From Axinella damicornis (lineage: Eukaryota > Porifera > Demospongiae > Axinellida > Axinellidae): a DNA stretch of 64,000 nt. The translations under genes were made by a program, and so were the position numbers. Each line of letters begins with the position of its first letter. The stretch's first letter is position 1. Positions 12,205-35,603 of this stretch are shown in pieces. The notes below the pieces were generated by a model, which searched no databases, was not told where the DNA came from, and saw only the letters and a program-made list of their open reading frames with translations. The DNA lies in assembly GCA_963931865.1 (NCBI GenBank), contig OZ007517.1, positions 7,049,676-7,113,675 on the forward strand. The letters are read 5' to 3'.

Positions 12205-12834
12205 ACCAACGTTGCACCGACAAAGAAATTCTAGCTGTAACTTGTACTTACTGATTGATTTGTCTGCGTGGGAAATAGTGGGTGTGATATGTGTGTGACA
12301 GGTATTGACCAATCAGCCTGGGGTGTTACTGTAGCTGACCTACATGTACAGCACTTTGCAGCACTCTTGCAATGTCTTGTTACAACAGGCCACAAGTATT
12401 GACCAATCAAATTGCAGAACCGTTTGAATTCTGTTTGCTGATTGGCTGATACAGTTGATGCTCTGCTGACCGGATATTGCAAGAACGCTTCAAAGCACTG
12501 CATGTACTAGTGTACTGAATGGCAAGCGCATGACATCATATCCAGTGAATTCACTTAACACACCAAGAAATTCCTGGCCTGCTAGATGGGAGATGACGAT
12601 GGGAACCCTCCCCATAGTGGGTGTGGCAGGGGAGGGGCCTGGGGGCAGTGTCAAGCATTCAAGCATAGATAATATAAACCGGACGTGATACGCTTCTGCG
12701 GAGAGTACACAGAAACTCATTCATTGTAGCGGGTATGTTGGACCTTATACGAAGAAATTCAATTCCCTGGTCAACTGTAGCACCTCCGAGAACTGCCAAT
12801 GTTCGTTCGACATTTCTACCCAGTAGCTGTTATG
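12205..12834. other. Intergenic stretch between the unrecognised gene and a MITE
   Basis: This follows the stop of the upstream gene. It contains repeated GACCAATCAG/GACCAATCAA words (about 12309 and 12401) and a minus-strand open frame of 76 codons at 12490-12720, for which I see no domain and no splice support. Nothing here can be called a gene. Confidence 0.4.
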
Positions 12835-13555
12835 TACCGTAGCCTCTCGAAAATACGCCCATGGGCGATGAATTTAGAATCTGCTCAAAGAGGGGGATGG
12901 GCGTATTTTCGAGGACCCCTCTCCCGAAAATAGGCCCACCCTTGACTCGAAAGTAGGCCCACCCAATTTGAATGTAAGCCCACCCAAGTACATGCATATA
13001 CGAGTGCAATACTGCAACAGTCATTCTAACTACTACTACTAGTCCCGGAGTTTCTTGGTGAGCAGGAACAATCTCTTCGTGTGTGTAGCTACAGGAACAG
13101 CAAACAAGACACAGCAGGAGTGCTTGAATGACGTAGTGTGCGCAGACTATCTTCGGGACTTGCCGATTGCTGCTGCTTCCGAGAAATCCGTAGTGCGCTG
13201 CTAGTGCTACGCCAGGCGATTGCACACGCGAAGACACAAACATGCAATGCACAGCGCGTGCACGGTCTCATGTCATGCATTCAGTACACAGCTGATTATG
13301 CAATGGCATGCAACATAATGAAATTCATTGCACATAGTACCCCATAGCCAGCCTTCATTTCTTAGTCCAACCTCTTTGACAGTGCTTCTTCCGAGTGCTT
13401 TCCTGTTCGAGCTAATAGGGTGGGCGTACGGGTGGGCGTACTTTGTACGGGTGGGCGTACTTTCGAGTAATAAATGACCCTTTGCAACAACTTGTTGCGA
13501 AAAAGGGGGGTGGGCGTATTTTCGAGGGTGGGCGTATTTTCGAGAGACTACGGTA
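12835..13555. mobile_element. MITE with TACCGTAG ends and TA target
   Basis: Left TIR TACCGTAGCCTCTCGAAAAT followed by ACGCCCA. The right TIR is its near-exact reverse complement, ending CGAGAGACTACGGTA. Length is 721 bp. The flanking TA fits a Tc1/mariner-type TA duplication. The TIR word CGAAAATACGCCCA is repeated several times near both ends (about 13420-13545). No transposase is encoded. Confidence 0.85.
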
Positions 13556-14069
13556 CATGTAGTTGGATTATGAACGAGCAGCTGCTACCAAGTACACTAA
13601 GCAACCGCTGCATCTATCTAACACAAACCATTGTGGGAGATTAATTTGGTGATGAAGGAAGGCAGCTGGTTGTTGACGGTCGTTCTCAACATCAGAAACA
13701 GTGGTAGGAAATGACTGTGTATGTACAAGTTGTAACTTCCCAAGAAAGAATGGAACTGACTACCAAGCGTCCGTAAACTTTCTGTTAGACCCCCTGCAGT
13801 GAGAGTTTTCACACAAAAATAGAAGTGTTTCACATCCACCTCTGTTTATACTCTGTAGTAACTGCCGGTTATTTGCAGGTACTATTTTTAGCGAATTTGA
13901 AACACCGCTAAATTTTGACAATGGTATTAGCAATATGTGACGTCACGTACATGACTGTGCATTAACTGGAACAAGCCGTGAGCTAGCCGTCTACAAAGTG
14001 ACATGGGATCGACGAGGTGTCCAACTATAAGTTTCAATGAACGTACACCATTGAGCCAGCATACATAGC

Positions 14070-14658
14070 TTAGGCCTCATCTTCTGAGTCGGGTCCACAT
14101 ACCACGTCATCCACGTACATCAACTGCATCAGTGTTTTCACGAGTTCAGGGTGAGAAGACAGGTACTTCTCAAGGTGGCATTTGATTGTGGAGTTGAGCA
14201 AGCAGGGGCTGGACGAGATCCCCAAAAACACTCTGGTGAATCTCAGGGTAATGATTTCGGGTTCGCTGCAGGAAGCATCATCCACCCACAAGAAACGCAT
14301 GACATTACGATCCTGTGGAGTCATAGAGATCATGAGAAAGGCCTTCTCAATATTGGCAACCAGGGCCGCTGGGTACGATCGAAATCTCAACAATATCTCG
14401 AGGATCTTCTGATTAAATTTCGGACCAGTGTGGAAACAATGATTTAGTGAGGGGCCATTACATCGAGAGGATGCATCATACACAACCTTCACTTTTTGTT
14501 GTCTCCTTGTCCTGTCGGATCACCGCATGATGGGGTAGATAATGGACCATCCCAGGTGTTTCATTGGAGTCTTCAACCCTTTCAGTGACCCCCTTGTCAA
14601 GTTGACCACGAAGTATGGCTTCATACTCCCGTAAAATCACTGGGTTTTGCGTCTTCAT
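14070..14658 (-). pseudogene. BEL/Pao-type retrotransposon reverse transcriptase fragment
   Basis: Two minus-strand frames abut. 14658-14476 includes HYLPHHAVIRQDKETTK, the segment preceding the RT fingers. 14492-14070 begins VVYDASSR, continues through CFHTGP and a VANIEKAF block (family: D at the E position), and ends at the YVDD catalytic box. This order and the VYDASS and YVDD words are typical of Pao/BEL polymerases. A frameshift separates the two halves near 14480, the first catalytic Asp is changed, and no protease, RNase H or integrase flanks it. It is a dead 5' RT fragment. Confidence 0.85.
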
Positions 14659-14849
14659 AATAGACCATGGAGCCTCCTGCGACTGAGATCGTAGTTGTTG
14701 GGCTAGGGGTCGTGGTATTCACGCCATGGCAGTGAGACTTCATGTCTCTCACCCTTCTCCTTTTCCCCCCTCTTCAGCTTTGTGCTTCTTTGCGGGGATC
14801 GATGTTTGAAATTCTTCCCTCTGTGAAAGTGGTTTTACTGCCTCCACCT

Positions 14850-14850
<1 letters not shown>

Positions 14851-14884
<34 letters not shown>
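14851..14884. repeat. Poly-G run (~34 nt)
   Basis: Uninterrupted G homopolymer, followed by the duplicated word CTGCTAGATCT. It is one of at least eight long G/C runs in this window. Length may be affected by sequencing. Confidence 0.9.
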
Positions 14885-14939
14885 CTGCTAGATCTGGGCC
14901 GGCTGTCTGGGGAGGGGAAGGGGGCTGCTAGATCTTGAT

Positions 14940-15240
14940 TTTGATGCTACTGAGAGGCCAGCCCCTTTACACACTTACGTATTAATGAGAGCCTAAACAT
15001 CTCTCTTCGCTGGTGAAGTGGGACCCATGTCAGCTCCCTTTGAAGGATAGCACCTGCCGTCCTAGGGGGTTTAGAAAGAATGATCCTCATACCATAGTTT
15101 CTTCAATTTTCTTCCTAAGGGTAATCGAACACCCCCGCCAGACTACCGAGCAGTAATCCAGGTGTGGAAGAATGATCGCATCCCATAAATGGGGTTTCAA
15201 GGGTTTGGGCTGGTCAAAATAGATGTGATACCCTTGTTTT
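14940..15240 (-). pseudogene. 3' end of a non-LTR retrotransposon reverse transcriptase
   Basis: Read on the minus strand from about 15185 downwards, one frame gives ILPHLDYCSVVW then LRKKIEE. After a one-base slip it continues MRIILSKPPRT and REMFRLSLIRKCVKGLA. This is the usual C-terminal thumb/connection region of LINE-type RTs (LPHLDYCS..W and the LIRKCVKGL helix). The frameshift near 15105 and the absence of the palm domain show a truncated, dead copy. Confidence 0.8.
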
Positions 15241-15693
15241 GAAGACCAGACAGCAGTTCAAGTCCTTGCTCTTCGCCACGTTACTTGTTACTTGTGTTGC
15301 TGTGCACATACGTACAGTACGTCCTGAAAGTCCTTGAATGCGCGTTTGAGGTGCCCTCGCGAGTACTCACAAAATCGCCCACGTATCACTCGTACGCGAT
15401 CACATGTTAATTGCCTGCAAGGGTTCGAGCATGTTCACAAGAGTGTGAGCACTTGCGCGGGAGAGCACATGGAAGTGCTTGTGCATACGCATAACATGCT
15501 ATTGTGAGTGTGTACGCGTGCGGGCACGTATTTAACAAGTGATAAGTAGCTGCTACGGAAACGAGGACTTGCGAGTTTTGTTCAAGGACTTTCAGAATTC
15601 ACTATACATTACTTGTGTGAATATGTGTTGTACTCTATGCCTGATTTCTGCATATTTCTGTGACTCATTTTCTCTTTCTCCATATTTCCCCAG

Positions 15694-27265
<11,572 letters not shown>

Positions 27266-27271
<6 letters not shown>

Positions 27272-28480
27272 GCCTGTAGATACACACTGTGCAACTGAGC
27301 CTGTAGATACACACTGTGCAACTGAGCCTGTAGATACACACTGTGCAACTGAGCCTGTAGATACACACTGTGCAACTGAGCCTGTAGATACACACTGTGC
27401 AACTGAGCCTGTAGATACACACTGTGCAACTGAGCCTGTAGATACACACTGTGCAACTGAGCCTGTAGATACACACTGTGCAACTGAGCCTGTAGATACA
27501 CACTGTGCAACTGAGCCTGTAGATACACACTGTGCAACTGAGCCTGTAGATACACACTGTGCAACTGAGCCTGTAGATACACACTGTGCAACTGAGCCTG
27601 TAGATACACACTGTGCAACTGAGCCTGTAGATACACACTGTGCAACTGAGCCTGTAGATACACACTGTGCAACTGAGCCTGTAGATACACACTGTGCAAC
27701 TGAGCCTGTAGATACACACTGTGCAACTGAGCCTGTAGATACACACTGTGCAACTGAGCCTGTAGATACACACTGTGCAACTGAGCCTGTAGATACACAC
27801 TGTGCAACTGAGCCTGTAGATACACACTGTGCAACTGAGCCTGTAGATACACACTGTGCAACTGAGCCTGTAGATACACACTGTGCAACTGAGCCTGTAG
27901 ATACACACTGTGCAACTGAGCCTGTAGATACACACTGTGCAACTGAGCCTGTAGATACACACTGTGCAACTGAGCCTGTAGACACACACTGTGCAACTGA
28001 GCCTGTAGATACACACTGTGCAACTGAGCCTGTAGACACACACTGTGCAACTGAGCCTGTAGATACACACTGTGCAACTGAGCCTGTAGACACACACTGT
28101 GCAACTGAGCCTGTAGATACACACTGTGCAACTGAGCCTGTAGATACACACTGTGCAACTGAGCCTGTAGACACACACTGTGCAACTGAGCCTGTAGATA
28201 CACACTGTGCAACTGAGCCTGTAGACACACACTGTGCAACTGAGCCTGTAGATACACACTGTGCAACTGAGCCTGTAGATACACACTGTGCAACTGAGCC
28301 TGTAGATACACACTGTGCAACTGAGCCTGTAGATACACACTGTGCAACTGAGCCTGTAGATACACACTGTGCAACTGAGCCTGTAGATACACACTGTGCA
28401 ACTGAGCCTGTAGATACACACTGTGCAACTGAGCCTGTAGATACACACTGTGCAACTGAGCCTGTAGATACACACTGTGC
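27266..28480. repeat. 27-bp minisatellite, 45 copies, starting at the WDR18 stop codon
   Basis: The unit AACTGAGCCTGTAGATACAC + ACTGTGC is repeated exactly 45 times (1215 bp). The only common variant is GTAGACACAC, clustered between about 27975 and 28235, with spacings of two or three units. The first unit contains the TGA (27269-27271) that ends WDR18. Because 27 bp is nine codons and most frames lack stops, ORFs of 417-483 codons appear on both strands; they are artefacts. Confidence 0.97.
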
Positions 28481-28959
28481 ATGTTTGCTGTATCTATTTT
28501 TGCTTGTGCAAATTATTTGTGCCATGGGGGTAACCCTGTGTAGGGTACCATACCGTTTCACCTTTCATGATCCAGTTCTGTCAAGTGCATGTTCAAATAT
28601 CCATATAATACGTACACAATCAACAGAATCTGGAATTTGTGTCCAGTTGCAGGTCCTGGATCCATTGAGACATCACAAGCGGCCTGCATGGGAATGAGGC
28701 TGCACCCATTAGTGGAACGACTGTTGTTTGTTAGCAGCGTGAACCATTCCAGAGTGGGATGGGACTGAGGATATATATATAATTGTGTGTAACCCTTCGT
28801 TAATTCCTTTGCATTTGTGGGACATGGCCATCACCTAAAATCACAGAGAAAAACATTTAATCTGGTTCCCAACTAGGGCCTGGCAGGCAAAATGAGTGCT
28901 CAGCTACCAATGAAATGTCCTGTACACGGCCCTCCGTCCCATGCATGCTCCACCTCCAG

Positions 28960-29830
28960 CTCGATCCTAATAGTTTTCCCTATCTATGATGAATGCTCCA
29001 CCCTCCCCATCTAGATCTGTGCTATAATTACATGTAAATGCTCCACCCTCCCAATGCTCATATATACCCCTCCCCAATGCTCCATTCAGAAAAATGCTCG
29101 ATCCCCTACCCTCCTGTTGAAAGTGAGGGGGTCAGAGTGCCCCCCCCACCCCTCCTAAAAAGAATATGAGGGGGTCAGAGTGCCCACCCCTCCCGATCGA
29201 TGCTCCACCCCACCCGATCGATGCTCCCCGCCCGATCGATGCTCCACCCCACCCGATCGACGCTCTCCTCCCAAGAAAGGAAAAGAAAAAAATGCTCCCC
29301 TCACCTAAAAGCGAGGTGCCCACCCCTCCCGATCGATGCTCCACCCCTCCCGATTGATGCTCCCCACCCGATCTATGTTCCACCCCTCTGCTCCACCCCA
29401 AAAAGAAAAAAGAAATGAGGGGGTCAGGATGCTCCACCCCTCCCGATCGATGCTCCACCCCTCCCGATTGATGCTCCACCCCTCCCGATCGATGCTCCAC
29501 CCCTCCCGATCGATGCTCCACCCCACCCGATCGATGCTCCACCCCTCCCGATCGATGCTCCGCCCCTCCCGATCGATGCTCCACCCCTCCCGATCGATGC
29601 TCCACCCTTCCCGATCAATGCTCCACCCTCCCCATCGATGCTCCACCCCACCCGATCGATGCTCCACCCCTCCCAGAAAGAAAAAAAGATGCTCCCCCCT
29701 CCCAGAAAAAAAGAAGAAAAAAAGAAAAAGAAAATGCTCGAGCTCCTAATGCTCCACCCCTCCCAATAAATATAAAATGCTCGCCTAATGCTCCACCCTC
29801 CCAATGCTATAAGTGTGAGGGGGTCAGAGA
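28960..29830. repeat. ~21-bp minisatellite (GATCGATGCTCCACCCCTCC) with flanking degenerate units
   Basis: The core 29180-29680 repeats GATCGATGCTCCACCCCTCC + C with small changes. Outside it, looser ATGCTCCACCCTCCCAATGC units and A-rich interruptions (AAAGAAAAAAA) extend the array. The phrase GAGGGGGTCAGAGTGCC recurs at 29126, 29168 and 29820. Seven-codon periodicity creates long frames (MLHPSRS repeats), which I reject as genes. Confidence 0.93.
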
Positions 29831-30424
29831 AGTGAACGCTGGGCATGAGCCACCCCTGTTCTGACTGGGACTGTACCTCCACAGCCAGCAGCAGGCAAAC
29901 TCTGTTTCCAACGAATCACGACCCCCCTCTCCCCCCGCAACCGCCCAGCCCTACACACCACACTCCTCGTTCACACATCAGGCGGTACAGACCCGAAATG
30001 CAAAGTCTGGAGGTAGCAGCAGAACCAGTTGGCGACAGAGTTCGAGGCCCTCAAATGAAGATAAACCTACAAAGTCGTCAAACTGGCCAAGGCCGTTCTT
30101 ATATTAGATGATGTTCTTCGTCACGCCAAAAGGAACGCAGCAGGCAAGGTTGACTGCTGCAGAACTGTTTCGAGTGTGACCCGTACCCACACGCAGAGAT
30201 TGCAGGCCCTCCCCCGGGCCGGCCCCTCGATTGTCTGTCACGCGCGCGCGCTTCAAGTTTGGCGCCAATTTTTCCCGCGCACGCGCGGGTAGATTGGTAC
30301 CATGTGCTATCCTGACGATTGCTAATGGCAGCACCGCGCTGGTTCTGTACTCTCCAAGCAGCATTCTTTTCACTCTGAGGACGATGTAAGTATAGTTCTG
30401 GGGAAGATACTGGTAGCTCGGTAC

Positions 30425-30808
30425 TAGTCTCGGAACCAGACCCTTCGTGCGGGGGAGGAGGAAAGGGTCTGGGCACGTTCCTACATTCGAGTTGTCCTCA
30501 CGGAACGTAATTATGCGTGGTAATTAGCGATCAACTGCGATACCACGCGTACGATCACAGTCGACCTGCTCGTTGCTCTCCTCGACTTTTGTCAGTCGCT
30601 CGCGGGTAACGCGGTACGGCACAGCGATTCGCCATGTCTAGTCACTGGCGACACAGAAAGCCTGGAGAAAAATCATTTCCCTGACGTCATTCGCGATCAA
30701 CGCATCTGATTCGTTAGGTCAACATTCCGACCTGGGGACAACTCGAATGTAAGATGGTGCCCAGACCCTTTCCTCCTCCCCCGCACGAAGGGTCTGGTTC
30801 CGAGACTA
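30425..30808. mobile_element. TAGTCTCGGAACCAGACCC TIR element, 9-bp TSD
   Basis: Left TAGTCTCGGAACCAGACCCT and right AGGGTCTGGTTCCGAGACTA are perfect inverted repeats. They continue inward through TCGTGCGGGGGAGGAGGAAA. The TSD GCTCGGTAC is perfect (30416-30424, 30809-30817). An ATG at about 30634 opens only 16 codons (MSSHWRHRKPGEKSFP). Confidence 0.92.
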
Positions 30809-30916
30809 GCTCGGTACCCCTGGACTAGACATACTAACTTAGGTTACGCCAGAAAGGTTAATTGATCATAGGTGATCGGGCCAGTCCTAGCTCCCCAGGC
30901 ATGACAGTGTGCCTAC

Positions 30917-31480
30917 TAGTCTCGTTCTGAATCGAGAAAGGGTCTGGCAACACGTATGGCAATGTGGTGTCCACGCGGGCTATATACTCGTGCCAATCAG
31001 ATTGTATACGTCACGTTCAATCGCGGATGTGCAAACTCATCGGTATACGGTGACCATCATGGCGTTCAGTTGACAAGGCAGTCGAAGTTTCCTGAGGCAG
31101 AATAAGGTACGGAACATTCATACCGAAGCATTGAGGGGCAATTGAAGCTTTTATTTCTGTATTTGTGTGCCTACCAATCGGTTACGAGAAACGCTTTCGT
31201 TAATACCGTTAGCTTCCTGTCGTAATTCGACTTTTGTACTGTGCAGCTCTCCGCTCTCGGGGTAGTAGCGTAGAACGGCTTAGTACAGTGTCTGACATGT
31301 TCAAGCTACTTAGTACTGTACATGCAGCTATTTAGTGGCGCACAACTCCAATTGTCACCTCGAGTGTAAACATTCACACGTGATTGAGTAACTGATTGAA
31401 TTCCTATTGGACACTGCATTGCCATACGTGTTACCAGACCCTTTCTCGATTTTTCCGAGGGGGGTCTGGGAACGAGACTA
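30917..31480. mobile_element. TAGTCTCGTTCTGAATCGAG TIR element, 9-bp TSD
   Basis: The left end TAGTCTCGTTCTGAATCGAG continues to AAAGGGTCTGGCAACACGTA. The right end is the inverse (TACGTGTTACCAGACCCTTT ... GGGAACGAGACTA). The TSD TGTGCCTAC is perfect (30908-30916, 31481-31489). An ATGGCGTTC sits at about 31060, in the same relative place as the ATG of the RecQ fragment at 19252, but a stop follows at once. Confidence 0.92.
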
Positions 31481-31689
31481 TGTGCCTACATGATTTTGAG
31501 TAGCAAGACAATGAATGGCTGAAGTTGAAGTGCTGAGATGATCTCAAGGACTAGCTCCCCTGGTCATGAAAGTGTGTCTACATGATTTTGAGTAGCAAGA
31601 CAATGAAGTTAATTTGCTGATATGAGATGAGATGATCTCTTGACAAAATGGCATTTAAAATTGAAAGGGCACTTGAACTTGTAGGACTT

Positions 31690-32445
31690 CTTTAGCCTCT
31701 TTTTCCAGGCCCTCACCCAGCTTTTTGTCACTTGCAGTACAGAAAAAGAAAGCTGGGAGAGCCTGGTACCTTTCACTCCCCACTTTCTTTTTTCCGTGCT
31801 GCCAAAGTACAGTAACGCCATTTTAACACTCAGTGTAGCCTCGTTCCCAGTCCCACGCCCAGCTTTTCGTCGCTTGCAGTACGGTAAAGCGGGGAGGGCC
31901 TGGTACATCTTCTCACGTGAGCATGACGTAATCGAAAAATGGCAAAATTTTCAGAACGAAGATGCTGCGTTTTGCGTGTTATTCAGCCATCTACACGTTC
32001 AACGCTCGGTGAGTATGACAGTCGCCCCCCCCCCCCCCCCCCCCCGCTAGCTAGATACGTGTGGTATGTTACCTGGTACCTTCGCTCTTCTTGCTGTTCT
32101 AGATCTGAGACCCACGTACGCCCACGCTTCCTTCCGGTCTTTCTACCCCTTTCTACCCTCGACGTCACTCACGTGAGAAGATGTACCAGGCCCTCCCCGC
32201 TTTACCGTACTAAGCAGCGACGAAAAGCTGGGCGTGGGACTGGGTACGAGGCTACACTCAGTGTGTATGACAGTCACCCCCTTACTAGCTATATGCGTGT
32301 GGCAAGTTACCTGATACCATACCTCAGCTCCGGTATGCCCACGTTCAGTGAGATCCTTTCTACCCTTGACGTCACACATGTGAGGAAAGACACCTGGCCC
32401 TTGTGTTCTTCGTGCAACTAAAAACGGTGCGGCCTGGGAACGAGA
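31690..32445. mobile_element. Older TAGCCTCGTTCCCAG element interrupted by a younger copy of itself
   Basis: The arms at 31690-31826 and 32264-32445 belong to one older element. Left: CCAGGCCCTCACCCAGCTTT, GAGAGCCTGGTACC. Right: TGTATGACAGTCACCCCC to GGCCTGGGAACGAGACT. They are separated by the copy at 31836-32254 and its TSD. Removing that insert restores CACTCAGTGTGTATGACAG, which matches the interior of the family. Confidence 0.75.
31836..32254. mobile_element. Younger nested copy, 9-bp TSD
   Basis: TAGCCTCGTTCCCAGTCCCA ... TGGGACTGGGTACGAGGCTA with near-perfect ~100-bp TIRs (GCCCAGCTTTTCGTCGCTTG, TCTCACGTGAG). The TSD CACTCAGTG is at 31827-31835 and 32255-32263. A poly-C run (32028-32045) lies between the arms. 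The interior has no transposase. Confidence 0.93.
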
Positions 32446-33120
32446 CTGGAAGAGCTTCTTGTGACTAAACGCCCAAGGCTTTAGACTAGGGCCAGGTTTC
32501 AGATACAACGTCCAAAAGGGTCAATTTCTTTTGCTTTAAATGAACAGCCTCAGTGGGATTTCCCATACACCACGAAAGGGCTATAGCTACCTGAATTAGA
32601 GATCCTTGCACTCTCCAACGCTCCAGAATGAGCTTGAGCCGTGGTCTAAATTCATACAGAGGAGGTTGGACACGGTCATGTGACCGGCGAATTTGTATGG
32701 AGGTTTACTATACTGAAGTGTTATTTCCGTTCAAACGCAGCGCATAGTCAATGTGCGCAGAAAATGTGTCCAACCTCCTCTGAAATTCATAAATGCTGAG
32801 TCCATCCTGCTCTAATGTCTATAAACCCACAGCTGTTGCAAGGCTGCATAGCTTCGGAATCTAGACTACAGACTGCAGACACTGTCTTTGAACCTCCTTC
32901 CCACTGTACGTACAGTAGTACAAACTAGGAGAATGCAGGGCATTGTGGGGCTCGCCTGACAAACTGACATACTGTACTGCATGCCAATAATCATTCTCTG
33001 AGTGATTGTAGGCTTGGAAGCCCGGGCGGTGCGGCGCAGCCAATAAGGGAAGCTGGGGGTGGGGCCTGCGATGTAGCCGTTCATCATGACGGTCTTGCAG
33101 CTGCAGTTTCAAGTTGCTGG

Positions 33121-33226
33121 TAGCCTCGTTCCGATCCCACGCCCAGCTTTTCGTTGCTTGCCCTACTGCAAGCGACGTACGTATGGCAAGCAACCAAAAG
33201 CTGGGCGTGGGACTGGGAACGAGGCT
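33121..33226. mobile_element. 106-bp palindromic TIR element of the same family
   Basis: TAGCCTCGTTCCGATCCCAC and GTGGGACTGGGAACGAGGCT + A are inverted around GCTTTTCGTTGCTTGCC / GGCAAGCAACCAAAAGC. Only TIR sequence remains. No TSD is found. Confidence 0.8.
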
Positions 33227-33690
33227 ACACTGTACCCGAGAGGAGTACCCCATGTTGCCGAGAGAATCTCTCCCTCCAGCTGACCTCTGCAAGTCTGTAG
33301 TAGCTACGTAGTTTGTAGCACTGGCGTAAACTGTAAAGCGTAGCAGGCTCTAGCTACTCGGTACTGTCGTGTGGGCGACTTGTATGCGTGTTGCCCTAAG
33401 CACGCGGGCGGGCGGCGCAACATTACGATTTTACACTTGGATATATGGTCATACGTAAATGAACACCGGAAGTTACGGACACCAATTGGTCGGACGGACA
33501 TCCTGGAGAGCACGACTATGTGGGGCTCGCTAAGGCTCGCCCCAATAACATGAGATAATTATCGCCCTAGCTTGCTATGTACACATTCTGGAGTAAGAGG
33601 TCAATTATGAGGTTTCCCACATTCACTGTACATGTAACAAGAAGAAGCCATGTATGCCTTTTGTGCATGACCCCTCCCTCCTGTTGAAGG

Positions 33691-34076
33691 TAGCCTCGTA
33701 CCCAGGCCATATGCGGAACGTGGAAGAGGGCCTGGTGACACTTGGCGAAATTCCCGTATGTGCACAGTCAGCATAGCTGCATAAGCGATTACATTCCTTA
33801 CTTGGATGCATTTGAAATCACGCGGAAGGTAGCTGTTGGGGATGGCTAAGTAGAAAGTCCTTAGCAACCAGAGGTGAATCTTGAAGGCTAGAACAACGGT
33901 TTTATCATACGGCTACACTTTTCACGGGGTAAAGAATGTATTAATTGCTACACAATAATTGGCAATGGACGAACATGATTCACCTACCCGAAATCAAGAC
34001 TGCTGAGCTCAGCACATATGGGAATTTTGCCGAGTGTCACCAGTCCCACTTCCGTGTTTTGCATGTGGGGAGGCTA
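33691..34076. mobile_element. TAGCCTCGTACCCAGGCCAT TIR element, 9-bp TSD
   Basis: Left TAGCCTCGTACCCAGGCCAT ... GGTGACACTTGGCGAAATTC; right GAATTTTGCCGAGTGTCACC ... GGGGAGGCTA. The TSD TGTTGAAGG is perfect (33682-33690 and 34077-34085). The right TIR is more diverged than the left. Non-coding. Confidence 0.85.
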
Positions 34077-34276
34077 TGTTGAAGGTAGTACTGGTACCAT
34101 AATGCCTTTTCCTTGCTTCCATTCCTCCGTTCCCTTCCTCCAACTCCCTCTCTTTCCCTTACGGTTCCTCATCCCCCATTCTCTCCCCTCCTTCTGGAAA
34201 ATACTCCAAAGTTATACTCTGAATTCCTTGTTTCTTTCTCCACCAGCATGCTAAGGGTGGTACTACTGTGTTGCAG

Positions 34277-34449
34277 TGGCAACCTCCTTCCCCATGCCAG
34301 GCCAGAACTACGGCTACAAGGAATACAAGGAAAGAGTCCCGAAGCGCCCCCGAGGGGCACCACCATGGGAACTGTGCACCAGGAATCTATTATGTGAGGG
34401 AGTGTGTGTGGGTGGATGGTTGTACGTGACTATGTGTGTGTGTTGTTAG
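34277..34449 (+). CDS. Candidate terminal exon of an unrecognised gene
   Basis: After a good acceptor (CTACTGTGTTGCAG|TG) one frame reads SFPMPGQNYGYKEYKERVPK, then RPRGAPPWELCTRN, ending at TAG 34447-34449. The first ~40 residues have normal composition and look like coding sequence. The last ~15 run into a TGTG-rich tract. No partner exon was found upstream, although unassigned sequence lies at 34086-34260. Function unknown. Confidence 0.3.
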
Positions 34450-34908
34450 GAGATGGAGCTGTATGTGTATTGGGAGGGAGGGAATTCAATCAAATACAGC
34501 AATCCCCCCAGTGTGTGTGGGTGGATGGTTGTATGTGAATATGTTGTTGGGAGATGGAGTTGTTGGGGCTAGCCTGAGTGAGCCCCACACTAGCATGACC
34601 TCATTGCGCTGTGCGTGTGTATGTGCCTTGTTTGGTTGGATCTTGCAGTTACCGTAAATTTTAAATGAGCGAATTTCACTTGCACGTGCACAATAATATT
34701 CAAATTCAATGAACTCGACGAACTCTGGCTACCTGTTCGACAAACGATGGCGACAACAAAGACAGAGACCACTCGCGACAAACGATGGCGACAACAAAGA
34801 CAGAGACCACTCGTGGGCATTGGCTAGAGCACCATGAGCATTCTTCCTCCTCGGCGACACTGTCAAAGACGGAGACAGCGCGTGGACACGTACCACCATG
34901 GCCAGCAT

Positions 34909-35189
34909 AACTAGCTATAGATACGGGACTGGACGGGTACCGTCATCGTCAAAGTTGCTCCGTGATCGCACCGTCCACATGCCGTTTGGGTCCATGATGG
35001 GACTTTGTATTTGGCTTTTTCAGCGATTCTCCTCCATAGAGGAGTGCCCATAGGTGTGGTCTACACAGGAAATAATGTTATACCCCAAGTGAAAGTGGTG
35101 CCACAACGGACTCAAACAGTGTGGGGGCGGTGAACGCAGCAACTTTGACGATAGCGGTGCCCATCCAGTCCTGTATCTGCAGCTAGTTC
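34909..35189. mobile_element. Inverted-repeat element (CTAGCTATAGATACGGGACT ends)
   Basis: 34909-34960 (CTATAGATACGGGACTGGAC, CGTCATCGTCAAAGTTGC) pairs with 35137-35189 (GCAACTTTGACGATAGCGG, CCAGTCCTGTATCTGCAGCT). The interior is unique and non-coding. Just upstream, a ~50-bp block (ACAAACGATGGCGACAACAA) is directly duplicated at 34737 and 34784. Confidence 0.7.
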
Positions 35190-35339
35190 CTCCTGTGCAA
35201 CATTATAGCGAACCGAACATATTCACTGCCATGTAGTAGCCTTCTTCAGTGTACGTATATACAACATGATAGCTTAGAAGGTAGTTCACTCAACAGTGAG
35301 CCATTCGAGTCTGGAAGTCCATCATATAGAAATGCCGAG

Positions 35340-35560
35340 GTTGTAACAACCATGCAACAGCCTTGTCACAAGGTAGTAACAACCTTGCAACAAGCTTGTG
35401 AAAGTAGGCTACAACCTTGTACCCGGGGAGAAACAACCTTGGAATTGAACTGTAATAAGCAGGATATTTGGTTGTGAGAAGCTTGTTGCAAGGTAGTCAC
35501 AGCCTTGCATCAAGCTTGTGAAGAAGGTTGTAACAACTACCCAACAACCTTGGAATTGAA
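35340..35560. repeat. Interspersed AACAACCTTG / CAAGCTTGTGAA repeats
   Basis: The words AACAACCTTG, GCAACAAGCTTGTGAA and CACAAGGTAGT recur in both orientations, forming a short degenerate direct and inverted repeat. It lies between the previous MITE and the transposase locus and may be the eroded edge of that transposon. Confidence 0.55.
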
Positions 35561-35603
35561 ACTGTGGTGCTTGCATGGTTAACTCTGGGATTAAGTTACT
35601 CAC

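Noticed and set aside
12490..12720. 76-codon minus-strand ORF as a possible exon
   Set aside because: No domain, no good splice sites, and Pro/Leu-rich composition compatible with chance.
29132..29882. ORFs with MLHPSRS or RSGGVEH repeats
   Set aside because: Products of the 21-bp minisatellite, open on both strands.
33121..33226. Possible rho-independent terminator-like hairpin
   Set aside because: The palindrome is a double TIR of a transposon family in a eukaryotic genome.
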